Assembly: GCF_014191605.1 (NCBI RefSeq)
Contig: NZ_JACHWU010000003.1
Span: 719,995 to 783,994, forward strand
Direction: 5' to 3'
From: Prauserella isguenensis
GTDB taxonomy: Bacteria; Actinomycetota; Actinomycetes; Mycobacteriales; Pseudonocardiaceae
DNA length: 64,000 bases
This document shows positions 36,090 to 46,031 of the stretch, in pieces (the first letter of the stretch is position 1; every line of letters begins with the position of its first letter). The notes beneath the pieces were generated by a model. The model was not told the origin of the DNA, searched no databases, and saw nothing but the letters and a program-made list of their open reading frames with translations. The position numbers were made by a program, and so were the translations under genes.

Positions 36090-36895
36090 CGGCCCGCCAC
36101 CTCCCGCGTCGCGGTCGCAGGCCGAATGAAACCACGGTCGGTGGCGACGTCGGCGAGGAGGTTCCGCAGCTGGCTACGACCACGGTGCAACCGCGACATC
36201 ACGGTGCCGATGGGCGTGTCCATGATCTCGGCGATCTCCTTGTACGCGAAGCCCTCGACGTCGGCGAGGTACACGGCCAGCCGGAACTCCTCGGGCAGCT
36301 GCTGCAGCGCGGCCTTCACGTCGGTGTCGGGCAGCTTGTCCATCGCCTCGACCTCGGCCGAACGCAGACCGGTCGACGTGTGGTTCTCCGCCTGGGCGAT
36401 CTGCCAGTCGGTGATCTCCTCGGTGGGCTGCTGCAGCGGCTGCCGCTGACGTTTGCGGTAGCCGTTGATGAACGTGTTGGTCAGGATGCGGTACATCCAG
36501 GCCTTCAGGTTCGTGCCCTTCTTGAACGAGGAGAACGCCGAGTACGCCTTGAGGTAGGCCTCCTGGACGAGGTCCTCGGCGTCGGCCGGGTTGCGCGTCA
36601 TCCGCAGGGCGGCCGAGTACAACTGGTCGATGAGCGGCATGGCGTCCCGCTCGAACCGCGCGATGCGATCCTGCTCGTCCTCGGGGCTCTCGGCCCCCGC
36701 GGCACGGTCGGGAGCGCCGGGCGCGGCTGCGGCCTCGGCGCCCGGTCGCTCGGCTGTCTCGGCGGTTGCTGGCTCGGCAGAGTTCTGCGTGCTCGGCAAA
36801 CCGTTCCCTTCCAGATCGGTGGCCGGGTCGACGGTGATCTCGGCGCTCTTGCTGTGCCTGTCACGCTGGCTTCGGATACCCGCCACCGACGGCAC
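36086..36895 (-). CDS. sigR: ECF sigma factor SigR/SigH (thiol-oxidative and heat stress)
   Basis: A group-IV sigma factor with region 2 ([38 protein letters not shown]) and region 4 ([26 protein letters not shown] then [12 protein letters not shown]). The start at GTG 36895 lies 6 nt behind a ggaggag RBS, giving 269 residues. About 80 residues precede region 2, roughly 55 more than in M. tuberculosis SigH, like the extended SigR' form of Streptomyces. A TTG at 36799 behind gaaggga could yield a shorter form, and an upstream in-frame ATG at 37009 is excluded if transcription starts from the SigR-type promoter at 36963-36991. It directs thioredoxin and protein-quality genes on disulfide stress. 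It is followed directly by rsrA. Confidence 0.93.
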   Translation of the reverse strand: MPSVAGIRSQRDRHSKSAEITVDPATDLEGNGLPSTQNSAEPATAETAERPGAEAAAAPGAPDRAAGAESPEDEQDRIARFERDAMPLIDQLYSAALRMTRNPADAEDLVQEAYLKAYSAFSSFKKGTNLKAWMYRILTNTFINGYRKRQRQPLQQPTEEITDWQIAQAENHTSTGLRSAEVEAMDKLPDTDVKAALQQLPEEFRLAVYLADVEGFAYKEIAEIMDTPIGTVMSRLHRGRSQLRNLLADVATDRGFIRPATATREVAGR

Positions 36896-36962
36896 ATATG
36901 TCTCCTCCGAGGATACGCCTCGGGCGCCCTCGGGTCTGGTCAGAATCGTCGGCACGCCCCCT

Positions 36963-36991
36963 GTAACGACGACCCTCGATCGGGTATTCCC
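36963..36991 (-). promoter_or_regulatory. SigR/SigH-type autoregulatory promoter
   Basis: On the minus strand GGGAAT (36991-36986), an 18-bp spacer and GTTACA (36967-36962 region). This matches the SigR consensus GGGAAT-N18-GTT. Transcription would start near 36955, upstream of the GTG at 36895 but downstream of the ATG at 37009. Autoregulation through such a promoter is known for SigR in Streptomyces and SigH in mycobacteria. Confidence 0.8.
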
Positions 36992-37035
36992 GCCTGCCGC
37001 CGGAGCCATTCCCCGTGTCGCCTAGCCTGCACGTC

Positions 37036-37512
37036 ATGGCGGGCAAGGGGACACCGGCTACGGCGCTGCTGACCACGCGCGAGGTCGAACACACGTTGCG
37101 GACCTACGACCACGACCCTCGCCACGAGTCGTACGGGCTGGAGGCCGCCCAGGCCCTGGGGGTCGAACCGGAGCGGGTGTTCAAGACCCTCGTCGCGACC
37201 GTCGACGGGGCGCTCACGGTCGGAGTCGTGCCGGTCACGGGGCAACTCGATCTCAAGGCGCTCGCGGGGGCCGTGGGCGGCAAGAAGGCGAGGATGGCCG
37301 ACCCCGCCGCGGCCCAACGGGCGACGGGGTACGTCGTCGGCGGGATCTCCCCGCTCGGGCATCGCTCCCGCCTGCCGCTCGTCGTGGACGCCGCCGCTGA
37401 GACGTTCGCCACGGTGCTGGTCTCCGGTGGCCGTCGGGGGTTGGAGATCGAACTAGCACCCTCCGACCTCATCGCCCTGACGACCGCGACCGTGGCAGCC
37501 ATCACGTCGTGA
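37036..37512 (+). CDS. ybaK: Cys-tRNA(Pro)/aminoacyl-tRNA deacylase, YbaK/EbsC family
   Basis: A 158-residue trans-editing deacylase of the YbaK type, which hydrolyses mischarged Cys-tRNA(Pro) in the cytosol. From ATG 37036 (MAGKGTPATALL); a GTG at 37015 is an alternative. Motifs: THE-like YDHDPRHESYGLEAAQALG, RVFKTLVATVDG with the conserved Lys (about 48-52), GKKARMADPAAAQRATGYVVGGISPLGHRSRLP with the GxxxP loop of the family. The length is usual. It starts only 27 bp from the sigR upstream start codon on the opposite strand, so its promoter overlaps the SigR promoter area. In M. tuberculosis a gene of this type also neighbours sigH. Confidence 0.92.
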   Translation: MAGKGTPATALLTTREVEHTLRTYDHDPRHESYGLEAAQALGVEPERVFKTLVATVDGALTVGVVPVTGQLDLKALAGAVGGKKARMADPAAAQRATGYVVGGISPLGHRSRLPLVVDAAAETFATVLVSGGRRGLEIELAPSDLIALTTATVAAITS

Positions 37513-37550
37513 CCCACCCTTCCGGGTGAACCGCGACCGGAGTGTTCTTG

Positions 37551-37573
37551 CCCCCCAAGGGCACCTTGGGTGC
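37551..37573. repeat. Dispersed palindromic element (copy 2)
   Basis: A perfect dyad cccaagg-gca-ccttggg (37554-37570). Its core ccccaagggcacct matches copy 1 at 27657-27670. Both copies are just after a plus-strand gene and before a convergent minus-strand gene, so they may act as terminators. Confidence 0.6.
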
Positions 37574-37604
37574 ATTCGGCGGCGAGTCCGTCGTCACGTG
37601 CGTG

Positions 37605-38219
37605 TCAGGAGACGAGGGGGCGGGTGACCCGGGCGAGCCACTCCGACGTCGCACGGGCGACGCCGTCGAGACCGGCCTTCAGGCTGTGGTCGCCCGGCAC
37701 CACGACGATCTCCCGGTGCGGTCCCGCCTCCGGCCTGCCGAACGGGTCCTTCTCCCCCTGAACGACCAGCGTGGGCACCTGGACGCCGTCGAGCTCGGCC
37801 TGCCGCGACTTCTCCGGCTTGCCGGGCGGGTGCTCGGGGAACGCCAGGCACAGCACCGCGTCGGCCTGACCCTGTTCGGCCGTGCGGCACGCCACCCGGG
37901 CCCCCGACGACCGCCCGCCGAACACCAGCGGCAGACCTTCGAACCACCGGCCGGAGAGCTCCTCGACGACGGCCAGCCACGCCGCGTCCAGCTGTTTCGC
38001 CGGCGCAGGCGCCTTCCTGCCCGCCACGCGGTACGGCTGTTCCACCAGCGCCACGTGGACGCCCTGCTTCCGCGCCGCTCCCGCGACGGCGACCAGGTCC
38101 GGCGCGTCGATCCCGCCGCCCGCGCCGTGCCCGAGCAGCAGCCCGGCACCCGCCTCGTCGGCGAGATGCAACTCCACCCGCGCCGGACCGTGCGGCGTGT
38201 CGACCCTGGCGGTGGTCAT
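37605..38219 (-). CDS. Alpha/beta hydrolase of the dienelactone-hydrolase/KANL3-like type
   Basis: A 204-residue alpha/beta-hydrolase. The ATG at 38219 overlaps the SRAP stop (ATGA). A LLLGHGAGGGIDAPDLVAVA oxyanion-loop segment (about 27-46) opens the fold; the nucleophile elbow is FGGRSSGARVA (Ser104 or Ser105, GxSxG), an Asp lies in VVQGEKDPFGRPE and the His in VVPGDHSLK. All three catalytic residues are thus present. Many such small hydrolases are annotated only as alpha/beta-family; the substrate is unknown. Coupling with the abasic-site protein SRAP suggests co-expression; whether the functions are linked is not known. In M. tuberculosis a similar gene is next to the SRAP gene. Confidence 0.85.
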   Translation of the reverse strand: MTTARVDTPHGPARVELHLADEAGAGLLLGHGAGGGIDAPDLVAVAGAARKQGVHVALVEQPYRVAGRKAPAPAKQLDAAWLAVVEELSGRWFEGLPLVFGGRSSGARVACRTAEQGQADAVLCLAFPEHPPGKPEKSRQAELDGVQVPTLVVQGEKDPFGRPEAGPHREIVVVPGDHSLKAGLDGVARATSEWLARVTRPLVS

Positions 38220-39070
38220 CGCGCACCCGGCACGTCGAACAGCGCCGCCTCCGACGACACGTCCGTCGCCGACGCCCCGCGGTCGGCGACGGACTGGTCG
38301 GCGTCCAGCTCCACGGCGTCGTCCGCCCGGTCGAGCAACTGCGGGCCGTTGTTGCGCACGTTGTTCACGAGCGTCGACACAGGCCGCAGTTCGAGCGCGT
38401 CGACGACGTCGAGGCCCGGCGGTTCCAGCAGCGAGGTGGCGTCGGTGCGGTCCGGGTCGAGCCAGTCGTGCCAGCGATCCGGGGTCATCAGCAGCGGCAT
38501 CCGGTCGTGGACCTCGGTGAGCTGTCCACGCGCCTCGGTCGTGATGATCGAGCACGTCACGAGCGGTGGTGCGTCCGGTTCGCCCTTCGGGTCACGCCAG
38601 GTCTCCCAGATACCCGCGAACGCGAGCGACGAGCCGTCCCTGCCGGTCATGAAGAACGGTTCCTTCGGTGCCTTCTTCTTCGGCTGCCCCTCGGGGACCG
38701 GTCCGACCTTCCACTCGAACCAGCCGTCCGCGGGGATCAGGCAGCGGCGCCGGGACAGCGCCTTGCGGAACGCGGGCTTCTCGGCCGCTGTCTCCGCGCG
38801 CGTGTTGATCATGCGGTTGCCGACGGCGGCGTCCTTCGCCCAGAACGGCACCAGGCCCCAGCGCAGCACCCGTAGCGCGCGTTCGGCGGGCGCCTCGGTG
38901 TCGACGTTGCCCTCGGCGTCGCGCGGATGCCGCTCCACGACACCCACCACGTTCTTGGTCGGCGCGACGTTGTAGTTCTCCGTGGGTGCGTGCCCCTCCG
39001 TGCCATCGGCCGCCTCGAACTCCTGCATCAACGCGGCCGGGCTCTTCGTGGCGGCGTATCGGCCGCACAT
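38216..39070 (-). CDS. SRAP-domain abasic-site crosslinking protein (YedK/HMCES family)
   Basis: A 284-residue SRAP protein. The ATG at 39070 exposes Cys2 (MCGRY) after removal of Met, the nucleophile that forms a thiazolidine DNA-protein crosslink with abasic sites in single-stranded DNA. Catalytic Asn89 (NRMINTRAET), Glu119 (DGWFEW) and His188 (TEVHDRMP) are present; these correspond to the Asn75/Glu105/His160 set of E. coli YedK. The ORF extends upstream to 39142, but only MCGRY fits the family. The length is larger than YedK (222), with a longer C-terminal part. It shields abasic sites at replication forks. It overlaps the hydrolase gene downstream by four bases; rsgA is divergent. Confidence 0.95.
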   Translation of the reverse strand: MCGRYAATKSPAALMQEFEAADGTEGHAPTENYNVAPTKNVVGVVERHPRDAEGNVDTEAPAERALRVLRWGLVPFWAKDAAVGNRMINTRAETAAEKPAFRKALSRRRCLIPADGWFEWKVGPVPEGQPKKKAPKEPFFMTGRDGSSLAFAGIWETWRDPKGEPDAPPLVTCSIITTEARGQLTEVHDRMPLLMTPDRWHDWLDPDRTDATSLLEPPGLDVVDALELRPVSTLVNNVRNNGPQLLDRADDAVELDADQSVADRGASATDVSSEAALFDVPGAR

Positions 39071-39242
39071 GGCGTCTCCCTGATTCGTCGGACGGACTCC
39101 CCGACCAGCGTGGCACGGCTGCCGACCCCGGGCGAGGCCCATGGGGGATCATTACCCACGGGTGAGCCAGGCGGCAACGCCGTGCGCCGCACCGGCGCGG
39201 CTCGCATCCTCGGCAGGTGACCCGGCAGGAAGGTGGACGCCC

Positions 39243-40241
39243 GTGGCCCGCGGCGACTGGCGCAGGTTCGACGAGAGCGACGTGCGCGTGCGCCCCGGCA
39301 AGAGCACCCGGCCGCGCAGCAAACGCCGGCCCACTCACGCCGACGCCGTACCCGCGATGGTCACGTCGGTCGACCGTGGACGCTGGCGGTGCGCCGTCGA
39401 GTCCGACCCCGGCCGCGCCGTCACCGCCATGCGCGCCCGCGAACTGGGCAGGACCCCGATCGTCGTCGGCGACCGGGTGCACCTCGTGGGCGACGTCAGC
39501 GGCAAGCCCGACACCCTCGCGCGGATCGTGCGCGTCGAGGAGCGCTCCAGCGTCCTGCGGCGGACCGCCGACGACACCGACCCGTACGAGCGCGTGGTCG
39601 TCGCCAACGCCGAACAGCTGCTCATCGTCACGGCGCTCGCCGACCCGCCGCCCCGCACCGGGTTCATCGACCGGTGCCTCGTCGCCTGCTACACGGGCGG
39701 ACTCGACCCCGTCCTCTGCCTGACGAAGGCCGACCTGGCCCACCCCGACGAACTGCTGGCCGAGTACGCCGACCTGGCGGTGCCCGCCGTCGTGACCAGC
39801 CATGACGGCGACCTCGGCGAGCTCGTCGACCGGCTGTCGGGACGGGTGTCGGCACTCGTCGGGCACTCCGGGGTCGGCAAGTCCACGCTCGTCAACCGCC
39901 TCGTCCCGGAGGCGGGCCTCGCGACCGCGGAGGTCAGCGCGGTCGGTAAGGGCAGGCACACGTCGGTGAGTGCCATCGCCCTGCCACTGCCCGGTGACGA
40001 CGGCGGCTGGGTCGTCGACACGCCGGGGGTCCGTTCGTTCGGGCTCGCCCACGTCACGGCCGATGACATCGTGGGCGCGTTCGACGGGTTCGCCGAAGCC
40101 GCCGAGGAGTGCCCTTCGGGGTGCGGACACCTCGGTCCGCCCGCCGACCCGGACTGTGCCCTGGACGACGTCGAGGGCACGGGCGCGCGCTTGGCGTCGC
40201 TCCGGCGACTGCTGGCGTCGCGCGCGGGCCTCGATCCGTGA
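39243..40241 (+). CDS. rsgA: Ribosome small-subunit biogenesis GTPase RsgA
   Basis: A 332-residue circularly permuted GTPase. The start at GTG 39243 (ARGDWRRFDESDVRVRPGK) follows aagg. Domains: an OB fold (about 25-110), then GTPase motifs in permuted order: TKAD (G4), GHSGVGKST (G1, about 200-208), DTPG (G3). The C-terminal zinc finger has CPSGCGHLG and CALDD Cys residues. It helps late 30S assembly by docking near helix 44. The length agrees with the family (about 330). The ORF frame continues upstream to 39141, into the divergent SRAP promoter, and is rejected. In M. tuberculosis the homologue (Rv3228) also follows the SRAP gene. Confidence 0.94.
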   Translation: MARGDWRRFDESDVRVRPGKSTRPRSKRRPTHADAVPAMVTSVDRGRWRCAVESDPGRAVTAMRARELGRTPIVVGDRVHLVGDVSGKPDTLARIVRVEERSSVLRRTADDTDPYERVVVANAEQLLIVTALADPPPRTGFIDRCLVACYTGGLDPVLCLTKADLAHPDELLAEYADLAVPAVVTSHDGDLGELVDRLSGRVSALVGHSGVGKSTLVNRLVPEAGLATAEVSAVGKGRHTSVSAIALPLPGDDGGWVVDTPGVRSFGLAHVTADDIVGAFDGFAEAAEECPSGCGHLGPPADPDCALDDVEGTGARLASLRRLLASRAGLDP

Positions 40242-40393
40242 CACTCCGGCAGCGTGCGTCACCGGACGTGACGTTTCCTCCCCGTAAGCCACCGCGAACC
40301 GTGGCGCAGACCACGGAACCGCTACCGTGTCCGGCACATCGAAGGGGAAACACAGGGCAGCGACGCCCGTATCGACGATTTTGGGGATCTCAC

Positions 40394-41236
40394 ATGCGCA
40401 AGACCACTCTGGTGGCCGGGGCCGCGGCCCTCGTGCTCACCCTGTCCGCCTGCGGCGGGGGCGACGACAGCGCCGCAGGCGGCGGCTCGGGCGAGGGCAA
40501 CGGCGGTAACGGCGCTGCCGTCGGCAACCTGTTCAAGGACGCCGGAGCGCTGGCCGACGCCGCGTCACAGAGCACGTCCGCGAAGAAGAGCGCCAAGTTC
40601 GACATGACCATGGCGTTCGGCGGGCAGGAGATGACGGCCACGGGCGAGGGCGAGTTCGGCGACGAGCCCAAGATCTCCATGAAGATGTCGATGCCGGGCG
40701 GGGGTCAGCAGCTCGAGACCCGCATGATCGGCCAGACCGTCTACGTGAACATGGGCGGCAGCTGGATGAAGTCCAGCATGGACGAGCTCGGTCAGGGCGG
40801 CATGCAGAGCGCCGAGATGAACGACCCGACCAAGCTGCTCGAGTTCGCGCAGAAGGCCGGCGAGATCACCGACAGCGAGGAGACCACGCTGAACGGTGAG
40901 CCCACCACGCACTACACCATCGACCTCGACTTCCAGAAGCTCGCCGCGGAGGCCGGTCAGCTCACCGGCACCGACGGAAAGATGTTCGAGGGCATCGACG
41001 CCAAGGTGCCGATGGAGGTCTGGCTGAACAGCGACGAGCTGCCGGTCAAACTGACGATGGACATGAGCGAGATGATGAAGCAGGCCGCGGAGAAGGCAGG
41101 CGGCAACGCCTCGCAGATGGCCCAGGGCGGCATGACCATGGAGATGACCTACAGCGACTGGGGCACTCCGGTGACGGTCGAGGAGCCCCCGGCCGACCAG
41201 GTCCAGGAGATGCCGACGGGCGGCATGCCGAACTGA
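40394..41236 (+). CDS. LppX/LprAFG-like lipoprotein
   Basis: A 280-residue lipoprotein. The ATG at 40394 gives a signal sequence MRKTTLVAGAAALVLTLSAC with lipobox LSAC, so Cys20 would be lipidated; a Gly/Asp/Ser/Asn-rich linker follows to about residue 45. The folded domain contains alternating beta segments (FDMTMAFGGQEMTATGEGEF, TVYVNMGGSWMKSS, THYTIDLDFQKLA) and a long helix (SEMMKQAAEKAGGNASQMAQ), suggesting the LolA-like fold of the LppX/LprG family, which carries lipids across the envelope. It is Met-rich (about 8%). No other envelope gene is adjacent. The family assignment is moderate. A strong terminator follows at 41267-41303. Confidence 0.8.
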   Translation: MRKTTLVAGAAALVLTLSACGGGDDSAAGGGSGEGNGGNGAAVGNLFKDAGALADAASQSTSAKKSAKFDMTMAFGGQEMTATGEGEFGDEPKISMKMSMPGGGQQLETRMIGQTVYVNMGGSWMKSSMDELGQGGMQSAEMNDPTKLLEFAQKAGEITDSEETTLNGEPTTHYTIDLDFQKLAAEAGQLTGTDGKMFEGIDAKVPMEVWLNSDELPVKLTMDMSEMMKQAAEKAGGNASQMAQGGMTMEMTYSDWGTPVTVEEPPADQVQEMPTGGMPN

Positions 41237-41266
41237 CGCGCACCCGCTGATCCGCAGTACCCGACG

Positions 41267-41303
41267 AGCCCCGGGCTCCGCCTTCACGCGGGAGCCCGGG
41301 GCT
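41267..41303. terminator. 13-bp terminator hairpin after the lipoprotein gene
   Basis: Arms agccccgggctcc (41267-41279) and ggagcccggggct (41291-41303), perfect, followed by ttt. It lies 30 bp after the stop, before the convergent pruA gene. Confidence 0.85.
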
Positions 41304-41391
41304 TTCGTCCGTCCGCGACGTGCCGACCCCCGCACCCGTCCCGGTCCGGGCGCAGAACACGGGTTGCCGGGTGCCGAACACGCGGCCGGGG

Positions 41392-43029
<1,638 letters not shown>

Positions 43030-43209
43030 GACGCTCTCCTCTGCTGCCTTGTGGGCGGGTTCACATCTCTGGTGCCGATTCTGCCGCCGCACCGGGTCGT
43101 GAGGGGAGAACAACCGCCACATCCGTTCCGGTGCCGATGGCGCGCGACACCGGTGACCGGCGACGGGCGAGCGCGACACGGACTCACCGGGGCGCGCCAC
43201 CCGCCGTCG

Positions 43210-43746
43210 TCACAGCAGTTCGAGGAAGAACGGCACCTCCTGCGGCGCGTACCAGGCGAGCTCGTGGTCCTCGGCCTCTCCCAGGACGAAGTCGGCGTCC
43301 AGGTCGCCCAGGTCGGCCCTGTCGATCGCGTCGGCGGCGGCGACGACGGCCTGCTCCGCCTCGACGGCGTCGACGTGAACCGCGGCGACGTCGTCCATCG
43401 TCACCGATCCGGCGACGCGCACCACGGCGCTGTCCAGGTCGGGCCGCTCGGTGACCTCGGAGTCCTCGATGTCGGCGGCGATCACCACGCGGCGCGGCGG
43501 CTCCTTCTCGTCGATCCCCGCGCCCGAGTCCTGCTCGGCGTCCTCGTGCGAGGCCAGCAACCGCAGCGACGCCCGTGCGGCGTCGAGCAACGCCGCGTAC
43601 TCGAGCTCCTCGGACGACCCGCTGACGTACGCCTCGCGCAGCGCCGGGGTCAGCGAGAACGCCGTCCCGCGCACCGGGGTCAGCTGCCCTTCGGAGACGA
43701 GATGCCGCAGCATGCCGATCGTCGCGGGCACGTACACCCTCACCAT
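43210..43746 (-). CDS. DUF6912 family protein
   Basis: A 178-residue actinobacterial protein that starts MVRVYVPATIGMLRHLVSEGQL, the DUF6912 beginning, from ATG 43746. It overlaps the stop of the wax-ester-synthase-like gene by 7 bp and is therefore probably co-transcribed with it. The protein is acidic, with Ala/Asp-rich runs (AVHVDAVEAEQAVVAAADAIDRADLGDLDADF), two repeated beta-alpha-like halves and the ending ELAWYAPQEVPFFLELL. No Cys clusters or membrane segments are seen. Its function is unknown. Confidence 0.85.
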   Translation of the reverse strand: MVRVYVPATIGMLRHLVSEGQLTPVRGTAFSLTPALREAYVSGSSEELEYAALLDAARASLRLLASHEDAEQDSGAGIDEKEPPRRVVIAADIEDSEVTERPDLDSAVVRVAGSVTMDDVAAVHVDAVEAEQAVVAAADAIDRADLGDLDADFVLGEAEDHELAWYAPQEVPFFLELL

Positions 43747-45152
43747 TTGTTACCCCTCAGCTCTTCCAGCGACTCCTCGATCATGTCGGCGAGGACGTCG
43801 ACGTCGTGCATGGCCTTCCGGTCACCGTTCAGTCCGAAGTAGACGTCACCCTGGTAGGAGGTGACGCCCACCGCGAGCGATTGATCACGCCCGAGTGGCA
43901 ACACCGGGTAGATCGCCGACAACCGTTCCGTACCCGCGTAGAGCGGTTCCTGCGGGCCCGGCGTGTTGGCGATGAGCACGTTGAACCCGCGCCGCGGCAC
44001 CGAACCGGCGACGCGTGCGGCGAGCGCGTTCATCGTCGCGGGTGCGAATCCTCCCATCCGCACCATCGTCCGTGCCGTGACCGGCCGGTCCGGACCGAAC
44101 TGTTCGGCCATCTCGTGGGCGACGTGCTGCAGCCGCAGCATCGGGTCGGGCTCGCCGACCGGGAGGTCGATCAGGTACGGCACCAGTCTGCTGGTGGTCA
44201 GTTCCGCGGGCGAGAACTCGGCGTCCTCGTGCTGCACCGCCGTGGGCACGAGTGCCCGGACCGACGCCGTGGACTGCACATGGTGACCACGCGACTCCAA
44301 CCACTTGCGAAGTGCCCCGGTCAGGACCGTGAAGACGACGTCGTTGACGGTGCAGTCACGGGCGGAGCGGATGCGCTTGAAGGCGTCCAGTTCGGTGCGC
44401 ACCCCCGCGAACACCCGGCCGCCCGAGACCTTCGAGTTGAGCCGACGCGCGGGCGCGGTGCGGGCCGGCCCCGTGACCGACCGCGCGGCCGCGGCCAGCG
44501 CACCGGCACCCTGCGCGGTGCGCCCGACACTCGACACGACGTCCCGTGCCAGGAACCGCACGTTCTCGACCAGTTCCCCGGGCCGCGAGGCCGCATCGGT
44601 GACCGCATCGGCGACCAACCGGGGCCACCCCGGAAGACGCCGCGGCGTCCACTCGGTCTCCGCCTGCGTGCGGTCGGCCACGCCCTCGTCGAGCAGTACC
44701 TGGGCGAGGTCGACGGTGCGCGCGCCGTCGACGAGCACCTGGTGCGCCTTCGTCACCAGCGCGACGCGGTCGCCTTCGAGTCCCTCGATGTAGTACGCCT
44801 CCCACAGCGGCCGTTCCCGGTCGAGCGGACGCTGCATCACGCGAGCGAACAGGTCGAACAGCTGGTGATCGGTCCCCGGCGCAGGCAACGCCGAGCGGCG
44901 CACGTGGTAACCGAGATCGAAGTCGACGTCGTCGGCCCACACGGGTGGCGCGAGGTGGCCCGGTACCGGCAGCAACCGTTTGCGGTACCGCGGGAGATAG
45001 TCGAGCCGCTGCCCGATGACCCGCGTCGCGGTGTCGAAGTCGAGACCACCGCTGCGCCGCTCGAACACGGCCACGCTGCCGACGTGCATCGGCGTCGAGG
45101 GCTGTTCGCCGTACAGCAGGGCGGCGTCCAGCGCGGGGAGTCGGTCGGGCAT
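43740..45152 (-). CDS. Wax ester synthase/diacylglycerol acyltransferase (WS/DGAT) family protein
   Basis: A 470-residue protein of the WS/DGAT family, which joins acyl-CoA to long-chain alcohols or diacylglycerol. Start ATG 45152 (MPDRLPALDAALLYGEQPSTPMHVGSV) is typical, as are the N-terminal PLWEAYYIEGLEGDRVALVTK and C-terminal GFNVLIANTPGPQEPLYAG and YPVLPLGRDQSLAVGV. The active-site HHxxxDG is changed: this protein reads HQVLVDG (about residues 138-144), so the second His, generally the essential one, is Gln. Either activity is lost or altered, or the first His serves. An NDVVFTVLTGALRKWL motif is intact. It lies in an operon with DUF6912; the rRNA methyltransferase gene is divergent with 51 bp between. 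Confidence 0.88.
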   Translation of the reverse strand: MPDRLPALDAALLYGEQPSTPMHVGSVAVFERRSGGLDFDTATRVIGQRLDYLPRYRKRLLPVPGHLAPPVWADDVDFDLGYHVRRSALPAPGTDHQLFDLFARVMQRPLDRERPLWEAYYIEGLEGDRVALVTKAHQVLVDGARTVDLAQVLLDEGVADRTQAETEWTPRRLPGWPRLVADAVTDAASRPGELVENVRFLARDVVSSVGRTAQGAGALAAAARSVTGPARTAPARRLNSKVSGGRVFAGVRTELDAFKRIRSARDCTVNDVVFTVLTGALRKWLESRGHHVQSTASVRALVPTAVQHEDAEFSPAELTTSRLVPYLIDLPVGEPDPMLRLQHVAHEMAEQFGPDRPVTARTMVRMGGFAPATMNALAARVAGSVPRRGFNVLIANTPGPQEPLYAGTERLSAIYPVLPLGRDQSLAVGVTSYQGDVYFGLNGDRKAMHDVDVLADMIEESLEELRGNKW

Positions 45153-45203
45153 GCCCCGATCCTGGCACAGAAGGCCCGCCCGGCACGTGGAACACTCACG
45201 GGC

Positions 45204-45995
45204 GTGACCGACCCGAACGCCGTTTCCCCGAAGGACCGGTTCCTCACCGTCTACGGCCGCAAGCCCGTCCTCGAAGCGCTCGCCGACCCGGAGCTCGAGG
45301 TCGACAAGGTGATTCTCGCCGACACGGTGCGCGGACCGGGCGCCTCGGAGATCCAGCGGGCCGCCGCCGACGCGGGCGTGACCGTGCAGCGTGCGAGTGC
45401 CCACCGGGTGAAGGTCCTCGCAGGCAACGGCAAGCAGGATCAGGGCGTGCTGGCGGACGTCGTGGCCCCGCGCATGCGTCCGCTCGCGCAGGCACTCGCC
45501 GACCGCAATCCACCCGCTCCCCTGTTGGTGCTCGACGGCATCACCACGCCCGCCAACGTGGGCATGATCCTGCGAACGGCCACCGCCGCCGGGTTGGGCG
45601 GCATCGTCGTCCCGCGGAAGGGTGTCGCGGCACTCGACCCGCTCGTGGTCAAGGCCTCGGCAGGGGTCGCGTTCCGCGCGCCCGTGCTGCGCAGCGCCAC
45701 CGCGCTCGACGCGGCCGAACAGCTCACCGACGCCGGCTTCGCCGTGTACGCGCTCGGTTCCACGGACTCGACGTCGACCGGTACGGGGCAGGCGCAGTCG
45801 CTCTTCGGCGCGGAGCCACCCGCCCGGTCGGCGTTCGTGCTGGGAGGCGAAACCGACGGCGTCGACCCCGAGGTCGCGGGTTACGTGGCGAGCTGGCTGT
45901 CGATCCCCATGCCCGGGGACGTCGAATCGCTGAACGTCTCGGCGGCCGCCGCCGTGCTCTGTTTCGACCTGGTGCGCCGAGGCCACGCGGGCTGA
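45204..45995 (+). CDS. 23S rRNA/tRNA 2'-O-ribose methyltransferase, SpoU (TrmH/RlmB) family
   Basis: A 263-residue SpoU methyltransferase. The start at GTG 45204 (TDPNAVSPKDRFLTVYGRKPVLEAL) includes the N-terminal substrate-binding domain (about 1-90). The trefoil-knot domain shows motif 1 TPANVGMILRTATAAG with the catalytic Arg, motif 2 FVLGGETDGVDPEV and motif 3 IPMPGDVESLNVSAAAAVLCFDL. SAM is the methyl donor. The target is probably 23S rRNA (RlmB-type Gm2251) or another rRNA site, but tRNA cannot be excluded. It diverges from the WS/DGAT-like gene. Antisense ORFs here are shadows. Confidence 0.9.
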   Translation: MTDPNAVSPKDRFLTVYGRKPVLEALADPELEVDKVILADTVRGPGASEIQRAAADAGVTVQRASAHRVKVLAGNGKQDQGVLADVVAPRMRPLAQALADRNPPAPLLVLDGITTPANVGMILRTATAAGLGGIVVPRKGVAALDPLVVKASAGVAFRAPVLRSATALDAAEQLTDAGFAVYALGSTDSTSTGTGQAQSLFGAEPPARSAFVLGGETDGVDPEVAGYVASWLSIPMPGDVESLNVSAAAAVLCFDLVRRGHAG

Positions 45996-46031
45996 GCGGG
46001 CGCCCGAGGCCGGTCGGCCCGCCGCCCGCAC

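Noticed and set aside
36598..36897. 99-residue frame starting at the ATG inside the sigR leader
   Set aside because: It shares the ggaggag RBS but is out of frame, Arg/Pro-rich and without a domain, while the neighbouring GTG opens the sigma factor.
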